A DNA stretch of 64,000 nucleotides from Owenia fusiformis (taxonomy: Eukaryota > Annelida > Polychaeta > Sabellida > Oweniidae). A program made the position numbers and the translations under genes. The notes beneath the pieces were generated by a model. The model saw nothing but the letters and a program-made list of their open reading frames with translations. It made no database searches and was not told the origin of the DNA. Positions 47,160-58,546 of this stretch are shown here, in pieces (the stretch's first letter is position 1; every line of letters starts with the position of its first letter). The stretch lies in assembly GCA_903813345.2 (NCBI GenBank), contig CAIIXF020000007.1:21935564-21999563 (forward strand). Reading direction: 5' to 3'.

Positions 47160-50100
47160 TGTTAAATGTAATTTATAAAAAGATTAATATATTATAAGTT
47201 ATTGTAAAAAAAATTAAGATAAAAAGTTTGTTTATGCATTGATGACAAGCGTGGACTTAGGAATACAAATTAGACTATTATATGGCCGACGTAAAAAATT
47301 GCTCCATAGCATTCACGATTAGTCTCATAACGATAAGCCTCTTTGACTTTGAACTCTCACCTACTTCTTGAAAGATTAACAGATTTACAACAAGGTTTAT
47401 TATACTTTGCTATAGCAATCCACTCGAACGTTCAACATCTTGCACCAAAAATGGATTATTTTTTATTTGACTCGTAAATTATTCAATTGACGTTGAACCT
47501 AGTAGTGAATTCTAGTGCTGTAAATGAGCATATCGTCCGCGATCAATTATTTTGTAATTTGTCTATGTATCTGACTGGAGGCCTATAATACAGTCTACAG
47601 TTGTGATCAATGATTCTACTACGACTCAATACGTTATCCCACATTATCCTTTTCGATAAGACGATTACCAGATTTTGCAATAAGAGTATTCCTTATATAC
47701 TATCAATAAAATACAAGTCACGTGACTCATTAAGAATTAACAGTTACAAGACGTGACGACAAGATATTTTAATGAGTTACAATCCATAGGAGGTTGGTGT
47801 TCCCAATGAAAGAAGGTAAGCATATTTTTTGTTAGCCTAATCTTACAAATAGTAAGTTATTCTATAATTTTGTTTTAATACGCCAACAAAGGGCAATTAA
47901 AAACTCAAATCAAGTAGAGCACCTGTAAAATTATATTACGAAATATTAGGCTATTTCAATGTTTGAAAAGACAAAGCATTGTCAATTTTCAATTGTAGTA
48001 TCCAGTATGCGTAAAACGTATGAACTTATTTATTTTTGTTACATATATTTATTGTTTACACAAGTGAAATCTATATTTCATGTGAATTTATTATTTTTAA
48101 ATCGGTGTCAACAATCTTAGTATAAATTAGTGCTAACTACTTATTTTTCTATTTTAAAGATTTGCATTTTTTCTCGTACTCTTCATATTTCAATTGCAAT
48201 CATATTCAACATTTTCATTAAAATTCTTAAATCACAATGAATAACCTTAAGGTATGAGTAAACACATTGAAAGAAAACGTGTCTAAAAAGAAGGCTGACG
48301 TCTTCACATAAAAGAAACACTGATTTAAACTGCATACAAAACCTAAAAACGGTTAGCCTAGAAAAGTTGAATTGATGTTGATGTTAATTTGATACAGGTT
48401 TTAACTGTAAGATAGATGTTAACTTTACACTATTGGACACGTTAATTCCGAAAATATTTCAAAATGGTAAAATGAAGAAGAGTGTGTGGTTATCATGTTA
48501 ACGTTGTAATTGCTAACAACAACTTTAGTAATCATGGTGATGAACAGTAAAGAGAAACTGAAATGCTCGCTAAGGTAGGTCAAATTGTGTATAAGTTATT
48601 GGTAGCGATTGAAGGAGTTCACATAGTATTTTCGGTGGTTTGACAGTTAAATAATTTATCTAGTTATTCTAAATATATAATGTACATAATAGTTATTTGG
48701 ACTATCATTTGCCACTATCCATAGATAATGTTACATCAACAAATATGCCAGCTTTAACCGTGTATAGTAACACAACAAAACAAACAAAACAACAAAAAGT
48801 GGTGACATGAGCTGTGAAAAACTGGAACACTTTTCTTATGTTTGAAGATCATCTGACCTAGATTCCAGGCAAGAAATGTCAGCCCCAGACTAATTGGGGC
48901 CGACGTTAAGGGATGTCGTTTACTTTGTTGTAACATAAAAAAGGTAAAATGATCCAACAAATCTGGTTTCGTTTTATCAATTAAAGCGTGTAGTTTGAAA
49001 TATATAAGCAATGTTTATGAAGTTACATCGACTTCCTATGACCCAACAGCATCACAGCACCTGTTACCAATTGACATAATACCCTCCAGTGAAAACGTTT
49101 TATTTATTTTCGCCAAACACAAACTCATTCCCAACAATCGCAGAGGTACCTCGGATTCATGGCGTAATAAACTGAACAGCTATTCGGCCCCTCTGATTAT
49201 TGGATATTGACAATGGTGTTCTCGAAATTATAAAACAATAATGTAAATTGATTTAGGAGCATTAGATGGGGAATTGTATGCTAGATTTAGACAATGGAGC
49301 ACGGATAAGTATGAACTTTAAGTTATGATTTGTAACATAGGCAGGGCACATCACGGTGGGCCCACCGTCTTTGAAAGGCCATGCGACGTTCTAATCGTCG
49401 CACGTACTTCATTTGCAAATATTGAATTAAGTATACTGTTCAAATAGAATTATTTTTGGAACAAAATGTCAGAATGAACTTAATTTAGTCAACTACATAT
49501 CGAGTTGTTGGCTTCAAAACAACATTTTAAAAATCAAATCAATACTTCATTTGTAAAAGTAAATCATTTCGATTGGAGACATTTACTGATTGTATCAGTG
49601 TGAAACATATTTTCGAGTCGATAAATACTAGTTATAATCATTATGCTGTAAAACATAATGAAAGAATGTGACCTGAATTTAATGGCCAGCATCTTTTCAT
49701 CTACTATTGGTATGTCGGACGTTGAATTTAGCAATTGCAGGCGTCATTTATTGTTCACTCAACTTCGTTTTAGCCAGAAACTTGTAGTAACCATATAATT
49801 ATGGATAAAATTTGTCCGACATGTGTTTTTATATACTTGTGGTGGTAACCACAAAATTGGCCAGTTCTTGCGCATTTTTCAAATTGATCAATAATCTAAA
49901 TTTAGCCCATATGGTTCATTACAAAACTAGCTAAACTGAAATCCGAGGGATGAGGGACAATTTGGTTTCAAACAAAAATAATATCTTGATAAAAAGAATG
50001 TTCCGGTTTATCCTTTAATTTTTAAAATTACATGAAACCACAATCAGCCATATGTGATTCAGTGTCGAGGAAGTTCGAGAATGTCAACATGCATCGCGTA

Positions 50101-51528
50101 TAATACGTAAAACCAAACATAAGGGTGAGGTTTATTTACTACTTTTGATTTAGTGATTTTTGAATTGTTATTGATGGGACGTATAAAAACTTAAAAGTAA
50201 AAGCACTTGAGATTCAATGCCTGAAGTATACTTAGTGAATTTTGGTATGTGTTTGTTTGATTATGTCGATCAACTACTGATTTTATGATATCACGTTGTA
50301 TTATAAGAGATCATGGATTTCTATCAGTTTGACGCATAAAAGTACACCATTTGCAAGGTAATAGTGATCTGGGTATTCAGAATGAGGAAGATGCATTTAT
50401 ACGGTGACTGTTCAAAACGGAAGATTTTAGGCCTCGAGTTTTCCTCCATTCCTACCTTCCTAATGGAACATCAAGTTATATTTTAACTTTTGTCACTGTG
50501 GATATAATATAGGGATAAATATTTCTGATCGGTTCTAATTTTGTCACTCATTTCTAAAAGTTGGACACTTCACGTTGGAATGAAACATATAACGTATCAT
50601 TAGTAACGTGCAGGCAAACCATTAATAATTTTTTTTCTTTTCACATTTCATTCAAACTTCATAAATTGGTCTGAGTATGCTGGTATGCAACAACCTTTCG
50701 CAACAGCTGTTGTTAACTAGTTATGAAATAACTCATTTAAAATTGGTTTTAGAGCATATTCACTGTTTATGGTTAAAAACATTAAAGTTCATAAACAGTC
50801 TTGTCATTCGTGGCATTTTATTCACAACAGATTTGAATGAAAAAATAAATCGCTGGAACTATGATTCAATAAACGCTGTAAAGACTTAATATAAAATCCA
50901 ATGGTGAGCAATAAATCCAACAAGATGGCATTCACATTTGTATGTTAATTTTGAATATTGAAATAAAGAAACGATAAAAACTAATAAAAAATGAATTCAC
51001 ACTTAGAAATAAGTGAACTATCACACGTTTAATTCGATTAATAACATGATTAAGGTAATCCTTATCTGTCTGGACATAAAAACAATCGGCTCTTAATTGC
51101 GTGAACTTAGCAAAGGTCAACAGAATGGTCAAAAGTTAAATTCACTTTATTGTGTTGAATCACTGACATCAGCGGTGTTACGTCATGTTATATTTGTTTT
51201 TATAATGATTTTAACTTAATATAGTTACAAAAAGGTACATTCAATCTGTTGTTAATACACCCTGACACTAGATGAACCAAAACAGCAAGTGTCAGTGACC
51301 AATACCATAAGTATTTAACGTTTATACCACCCATCTATCGATGCAGCCAGATCATTATTGCACTTATCCAATCGCAATCCTCTTATTGTATAGGTCTCTT
51401 GCCAAAAATTGTAGCATTAATAATGCATTGTTCAGTAAGCCAGCAAAGCACGCATCTCGTGGATTAGTATACGCTCCATGGGGCAAGGTTGGATTGTGTT
51501 CAGAAATTTAGTCATATAAAATGTGATC
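47160..51528. other. 3' UTR of gene A, then intergenic AT-rich DNA
   Basis: The first downstream AATAAA I noticed in gene A orientation is near 47705, giving a 3' UTR of roughly 550 bases. The rest has no frame over 90 codons with support and no clear repeats. A small ATG followed by a donor (47811 region, GAAAGAAGGTAAGC) has no phase-compatible partner that I found. Confidence 0.45.
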
Positions 51529-54500
51529 ATGAAGTTCGATAAGTTTGATGGAAGAGGAAGGTATACATTTTTATTTGTTGTTTTACTTTTGCAATTGATA
51601 TAAGGATTGGTAATTGGGGATATATAATTTTAATTCTTGATGTTATATATGCTACAACGTTTAACCATAACCAGCATAACCAGAGACATATGCAATAACT
51701 TAGATCATTCGACATGAAATTGGGCCTCTCTCTACTTCCTGTATATTGTATAGGCCTTCCGTAGTTTTGAATTTTTTGGAGGGATAGGATTTCATGTTTT
51801 TCAAATTTTCTCTTATTCATATTCTATGAATTAACGAATACATAGATTAACGATTATTTAGATTATAATACCTGCCATGTCACGCCCGGTGATCGTACAA
51901 AATGGATGGAGGGGGGATTAGGCGATTTCTGCAAGAAAACTCAACTTTGGAAGATTTATTTTTTCAAGAGAAAATTTACAACTGAATTGCCAAATAAATA
52001 GGCGCAGTGCATGGCAAAATATGTTAGGCCATCTAGTAGTAGAGTAAATCTCAGGCTCATGAATTATTTGAAAATATGGAAACCTTTATGATAAAATAGT
52101 CCATCTATTACGTTACATTTTTTAAAAAGTAGTTTCGTTGGTGATCTGGTTTAGATCTTGATCCAATAATTGTGTATGCGACTGACTAGAACCAGTGAAA
52201 AGCTAAATATGTTTGATGATAGACGACGTCTTTCACCAAAAATATTTACCGCGTTTGTAATTTCATAAAGGACAAGTTTGGTATCAATTAGAGTCGAAAT
52301 AATTATTACTACAACATATTAGCATTGTTAACATAGTCACATAGACTCTGTCTGTCAAAGTGACCTTGATATTTTTCCAAACATAAATGGGTAAAAATGT
52401 AATTATGCTCTAATATACATTTTAAATGACGGAAATTCAGACATTTATGAATTTATAAAGTAGCTATGCCAAACTTTTATTCATTCCATATCATAAATAA
52501 AACAATAGTTTTATCCGATTCAAATGATTGAATGATTTTTGTTGTATTTTATAATTGTTTATTGAGTTTTTGGACAATGAGGGTCATCCTGAAATGTTTA
52601 ATATTTTATTGCCTCAAGAAATTGTACTAAATAAATCTAGTTTCATCCGTGTGCTCCTCTCTCTCCCCTCCCCCATGGTCTTAGTACATGTAGTATTGGG
52701 TCGACTGCTGGAAAGATTGGTGACCGCGGAGTATTTTAATATTTTTTCTTGACTTTTTCACATATGTAAACCAGGGATGATAATGAGACAGCTTCTGATT
52801 AATTCACCCATTTTAATCAAAGTCGGAATCCTTTGTATTAACAATTATCAATGTAAATTAATGTATTTACAAGATTGATTGGCTTCTTGGTATTTCGAAA
52901 CAACCCTAATTAATACTTCCCTATGACGACTGTGATAAGGATCCAGGGAATTTTTTCGAGAAGCCGCTTATGACACGAATTCAATATTTAAAAAACAAAT
53001 TTATGTTCAAGAGTTCAAAAAAATGTGCCCTTAAGCTATATATTCAATTTTTTAAGATTAGTTTGACAGATATACTGGCGTCCTGTTTGATCAAGTTACT
53101 TAATGGGTATATGTTCAATAATCGAGTGGGATCCAAAGTGGTTTGGTCCTCAATACTTGAACTACGCTCCCTCCTTTATGACATATTAATAAAAAAGCTC
53201 ACGATCTGCATATCTAAGATGATAAGTAGAGTTTAGCTCATAACACACGATAATCCGATTCAGTAAAGACATATAAAGGTAGAAGTTATTATTTTTGTAA
53301 AATTAACAAAAGCGCTGGATTTAAACTTTGGATACTTAATGAACCTTATTTCTAGCGATATGTTCGAGATTACAATATGTTAACTTAAAGATATCTTTTT
53401 GTATTTCTAGTTTTGCCGAGGAAGTACTAGTCCGTTCCAACCGGATGGAGAGATACAGAGAGTCCCCTCCTCCAGGGGGCCCTCATGTTATTAAAACGGG
53501 TCCACGGAACCCACTAAGGGACTCGGGGTATTTCGATGAGTCCCTCCATGTTTATAACAGCAGCGATGATAACCTAGATGATGATTTGTGGAATGGATCT
53601 GATCGAGATGCCGACGATGAAAGAAATAGCCCGATCCGAAGAGCACAGAGCATGGAGAGTATGAGTGTTAGATTGGATAGTGGGTATCAGACACCACAGA
53701 GCCTCCCATCCCCAACAGGCCCGAATGACGAATCGCCAAAGAAACGCTCTCGTTCCACGTCTTACTTGAATCGATCAAACGGACCAAACGCCAGTTTTCG
53801 TAATGATAGTTCTGTTCCGACTAGGAGTCATTCAATGGGCCACCTCGATTTCACACCTTATGTTAGCGATGTCATCACAATCGATAGTGATGTTCCTAAC
53901 ACATACAAGACATTCACCACACACCTTTGTCATTTCTCCCACCTCGATGTTAACACGGGAAAACTGCTGGACATCGACGTTGATAATGATAATGCGTCTA
54001 TGAACGTCTCGACGGATGAAATTCATCCCGAAGATACAGTCTATGGTACCAAGATGATAAGCTTCCCACAGACCGTGCAGCACGCAAGTTATGCAAAGCC
54101 AAAGAGTAAAACCGAGCACAGTGTTGAAGTTGGGCCCATGCGCCATCACTCGTACGTCGTACATCTCTTCCTCAACAAACGTAAAACCATCGAGTTGGGA
54201 CCCGAGGAGGACTGGGAGATCGAGACTTCTCAGCAGACCACAACACAAAGGAGGGTTACTGAGGTAGTAGAAGAGGAAATAATGACCCAGCAGCCACCGG
54301 AAATCGAGACCAATGAAACAACAACCCAGACCAACATTCAACAGGTAGTGACGAATGTTCAAATCAAGCCAGATATACAACGCGAATCACATGTTACATA
54401 TCTACACATGAACAAGAAACGCTTGGTAGAACTTGAAGTTGAACCTGTAATAAAAGAACAATTGATACAACAAACCGTTGAAGAAACTGTTCATCAGGAA

Positions 54501-55751
54501 CAAGTTAAACCCGTAGTTGATGCCGGGGTCCAGATAAGCTGTTTCGCACACGTCTATGGCAACACGGCTTGTCAAACTGATGACGATGCACCTTATGTCG
54601 AAGCAGAATCCAGTCAGACCGAAAAACCGAGTATGATAGATCGCCTTGTCAACACCGATCCTGATCTATTTGAAGAGTTCGTGAGCAAATGGTACAAATC
54701 TACGGAGGAGGTTACAACGACAGTTCAGAAGCCTGGTGCTGTGGCTAATGGAACACAGACGAATCAAAAACCATTGACAAATACCAACGTAAATACAGAT
54801 GATTCAATGTTTAGTGAGTACATATTTGACGTTTTCCAATCCTCTCTGCCGGTGACAGAGAACGCTGATATCCAAACTGTAGACACAACAAAGCCTCCAA
54901 GAATGGTTGATCAAGGCGTCAATGTTACCAACGAGTCTAACAACGCCCAATGCCAGACATTGAATAAATCTACAACGAATACGGATATGTCAACAGACAA
55001 TAATATGTTCGAGGAATATATAAAACAAAACTTTGTTGCAGCTGCGGTTTCAAAAATGACAATAGCGTCTGCTCAAAAGGAACTAGCATTACGCGAGCGA
55101 TTGAGAGAGCTCGAAATGCGAACAGAGACTGTTGTTGATGGACCCTCTGTTTCAAGTATCGAATGCCAAACAGATCCTCTAGTTGATATGGAGGAAAATG
55201 AAATAATTACCACAACAGAAACCACCACAACGGTCTCTAAGGAAGAACAAGAGGCGGATGTACGTGCTCAAGCTTTAGAGTTGTTCGAACAATACAAGGA
55301 GGAATATAGATTGAGTATGTTGCGTCCGATGTCAGACGCCGAAGCGCAGTGTGATGAAGAGATTGAGGATGAAGAGTGGAGACATGAGGAGTGGACCGAC
55401 ACCCACACGCACTCCTTCTCTGATCGCCAGACAACAGAAAAGGAGTTACTACAGTCTGCACTAGATAACAGCCACGTTGACACGCTACTACAAAACTTGA
55501 TGGAGAAGGTAGTAACTACACAGACTCTAGTTGAGGGAGGGGAAACTGTTGTCGTTCGAGATGCTGAGACCCAAACTAAAATAGACCTGGCGACCTTTGA
55601 CTACAGTGACTTTCCCATACGTTCGCAGATTATTCGTGTCAAGGTGCCATTGGTGGATCACTTTGGTAGGCCGCAAACGCTTTACGTCAATGAGCCATAC
55701 CGCCCCTACGAAAGCCTAAAAAACTACAAATATCAGTTCGGCCACCATTAG
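51529..55751 (+). CDS. Disordered acidic protein with repeated TQT-type motifs (probable LC8/dynein light chain ligand), two exons
   Basis: The main exon, 53411-55751, follows a TTTCTAG acceptor and is open through the ATG at 53445 to the stop: 768 residues from that ATG. A first exon at 51529-51560 (MKFDKFDGRG, then GTATAC donor) has the needed phase and would give 790 residues. That exon is tentative. There is no signal peptide or membrane helix; the composition is polar, acidic and low in hydrophobics. TQT occurs at residues 294, 437, 692 and 709 (from 53445), with related CQTD, CQTL, SQTE and IQTV. A unit like VNTDDSMFSEYIFDVF occurs three times (about 54642, 54789 and 54976). Three copies of an H-x-x-(H/N)-x-L-x-(V/M)-N-x-x-(K/R)-x-(L/V)-(E/D)-(L/I) phrase precede it. 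It is not recognised as a named family. TQT is the anchor motif recognised by LC8, so a multivalent scaffold is inferred. Confidence 0.8.
51561..53410. other. Putative intron 1 of the TQT-motif gene
   Basis: AT-rich sequence with no supportable exon. If the proposed first exon is wrong, this is upstream or 5' UTR-intron sequence. Confidence 0.4.
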
Positions 55752-56165
55752 ATCACATCAACTTAACAACACCATCACCATCATGCCACGCACCCCCATT
55801 AGTTATAAGATGTGTATGATAGGGCTTTGTGCTTTCAGTGTGCTTAATGCTTGCCAAACTGACATTAGTGATGAAAACCATGACAACCCAGATAGAATAT
55901 GAAAACATGTATATAACACTAGTATATATCAACACAGTACAATTATGTAATCATATTTGATTTCAAGAAATCAACACGTTATATGATTTTATACAGATAA
56001 GTTATCAAGAGAGTTGCCATGACGACGATTAAACACAACAACGTGTAACTTCTATTTCATATATTGATAAAATCAAATAGTATAACTAATTATATCAAAT
56101 ATATATCATATACGATAGTTTAAGTCAGTATAATATAACATGTTCATAGACTATTCCGATATTCG

Positions 56166-56171
56166 AATAAA
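56166..56171 (+). promoter_or_regulatory. Polyadenylation signal AATAAA for the TQT-motif gene
   Basis: The hexamer is about 415 bases after the stop codon, at a plausible 3' UTR length. Confidence 0.45.
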
Positions 56172-57177
56172 CATGAGATGGCTGGATAAATGGAACATTG
56201 TCATTGGAGATTATGGCCAAAATTAACTTATTGATAACAAATAAGGAAATTGAGTCTTACAAGGATACAAATGAGGATAGCCTTGACAATTATATATAAA
56301 CTTAAATCTGAGATATATCAAAATGTATTCAGATTAACGAAATGAAAACGCCGATTGCAAAAGCTTTCGTTCAGTGTCAAAGTGGTTTTGTTTAGCCCCC
56401 GTGCTTATCTGCAACGAATCCCAACTCTCATCTGCCTCAATCGAAAGTCCATCCTTTGTCTTGATGTTCATCCTAGATTTTGTTCATCAGTTAATTGCGT
56501 ATGAATTATGAAATGGATTTTCTTGACGTTTCATTTATATCAGTATTATACGTATAACCTTCAATTTGTTAATATCGTGTGTGAATTAGTTACTTAAATT
56601 GCTTAGGTTAACAATAGTTAGAATTTAAATCATTTCACTACAACCTTGTGGACTTTCAAACCAATACATTTATAGTGATGAATCACTCGGACAATCATAA
56701 GAGACATCTAATAACATTAATAGAAGTTCTGTTTGTTTGTATATGTTGTAGTCTTCTATCTAAGTTGTTATTTCTTATAATAGAAAACTGGGTAAAGCTC
56801 ACGCAATCAAGGGGAGATTTGCGAAACTGGAGGAAATCCAGAACCTTTTTTAACGCAGATTTCGACAGTTATACCCAAATGATTTTCGTTGAAAAGATAG
56901 AAGTCTGAACTAACGAACAGACCATTGCAATTTGCAAAACATGTTGTGCTCGTTACGTCTCTTCATAGTTTTGAAACTTGAAACTTTTCAAAGCGGTTAA
57001 AATGGGACTTTAATGACTGCAACATACAGTACATTAGTAATACAAATATTGATCAATACTGTTTTCCATCGAAAGTATAAAAATGTTTTTACAAACAAAC
57101 TGTAAATAAACTCAAATGAATGAATAAATATATATGTATACAAACACCTTCTTTGTATTAGAAAAATAAGATACAAT
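56172..57177. other. Intergenic, no gene seen
   Basis: AT-rich sequence. An 86-codon frame at 56648-56908 has a hydrophobic centre but no splice or start context to support it. Confidence 0.4.
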
Positions 57178-57300
57178 TTCGGCTACCGGATTAACCTACT
57201 ATTTCATAACTTATTTAAATATAAATGGAATGCTCCCCATAAAATAGCTTAATCCGGTAGCCGACAGCCGAAAGTTGCATACGCAAATTCAAGCTTAGAC
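57178..57300. mobile_element. Second copy of the CCGGTAGC MITE family
   Basis: GGCTACCGGATTAA at the left is inverted at TTAATCCGGTAGCC on the right. The outer part (CGAAAGTTGCATACGCAAAT, then TCAAGCTT) parallels the end of the 24575-24713 copy. Confidence 0.65.
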
Positions 57301-57461
57301 ATTTGATGTTTCTATCAATAAAAAGCTCCCATAAATAACACAAATATTTGAATATATAGACAATCGGGTTAATTCGAAACCTGCTTGGAGACGTTACTTT
57401 TTTACGATTAGTTTTACGATTCACTGTTTGGTTCATGTGGTCTAATTAAAATGTCTCTACA

Positions 57462-57660
57462 GAGGCGTACCCAGGATTTCCCAAGGCGATGGGTCTATAT
57501 CTAAAAAAATAAAATAAACCAGTCCCCATCAACAGAGCTTGTACTTGAAGCCTAGCTTCTCCACTTTTTTGCAAATGCACACCTTTCTTTTTTCAAAATC
57601 TCAGAGAATTGGCTCAAAATTGGGTACGGTTGCACCCCCTGGGTAAGCCCATGCTTTACA
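57462..57660. repeat. Diverged dispersed repeat (CCCAGGATTT type)
   Basis: GCGTACCCAGGATTTCCC on the left and GCACCCCCTGGGTAAGCCC on the right are partly inverted. The layout matches the repeat at 26400-26600. It is degenerate and has no coding capacity. Confidence 0.45.
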
Positions 57661-58546
57661 TTAGAGGAAAGTTTATCAATCCATGCAATTGGCATAGTAA
57701 GCCAATCTACCAATAGGCATGAGGCAACTGCTTGTTGATATACGTCCATGCTTACACTAGAGAAATTTTTTCAGACCTATTATCATTTTCACTTATATAG
57801 ATGTCGTCCGTGCCTATTCACAAGCAGGATTGTTTGGCTTTCGGGTTGGGCTTTTAGATAGGGTTAACCCAACTAATTGTTATAACATGCGTATTCCCAT
57901 ACAAACGATCTGTCTTCAAGAGAAAACTAAGATTTGTGGACATGTTTTGCTATCATTGCATCATACCCCAGTATTTCCTCTGTCAGTCAAAAAAGTTTGA
58001 ATCAAAACTCCCCACGAAAATCAAAAGATCTCACCTGTTGAAGACGCCATCTATAGAAAATGTCAAAAAATGTCATTCTGATTTTGACAGATGGAGGCAG
58101 GTCAAAAAGGTCAAATTTTTTAAAGAAAATGCACCTTAATCACATCAAATCATGTCTCAGAGTTGGTCCACACATACACTTTTTCATTCATGTACTTACC
58201 AAAATCCAACCACTGGTGATGCTAATGTAATTACAATAATTGGACTATATTTTTGTTTTTATAATGCCATCTATTCGTCTTCCCACTCGGCGGAAGGATC
58301 TAATGGTTGTGTGTCTCCATATAAGCTACATATTAAATATTTGAACCGGATGTACAAAATCAATTTATCCTTCTTCCCTGGCCACGACCTTGTTACTATA
58401 TGACATGAGAACAAACACAAATGGATGAATATGTTGTTACCATGACATTCACATGACGTCACAAGGATCATTCCTGGAACAAATTCAAAGGATGAATGGT
58501 GGACGTTTGATTTGATTTTCAGACTTTTTCAAACCAAATTAAAATT
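57661..58546. other. Upstream region of gene B
   Basis: No coding sequence could be supported. A TGACGTCA site is near 58454, about 90 bp before the gene B start codon. I see no obvious TATA box at a fixed distance. Confidence 0.4.
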
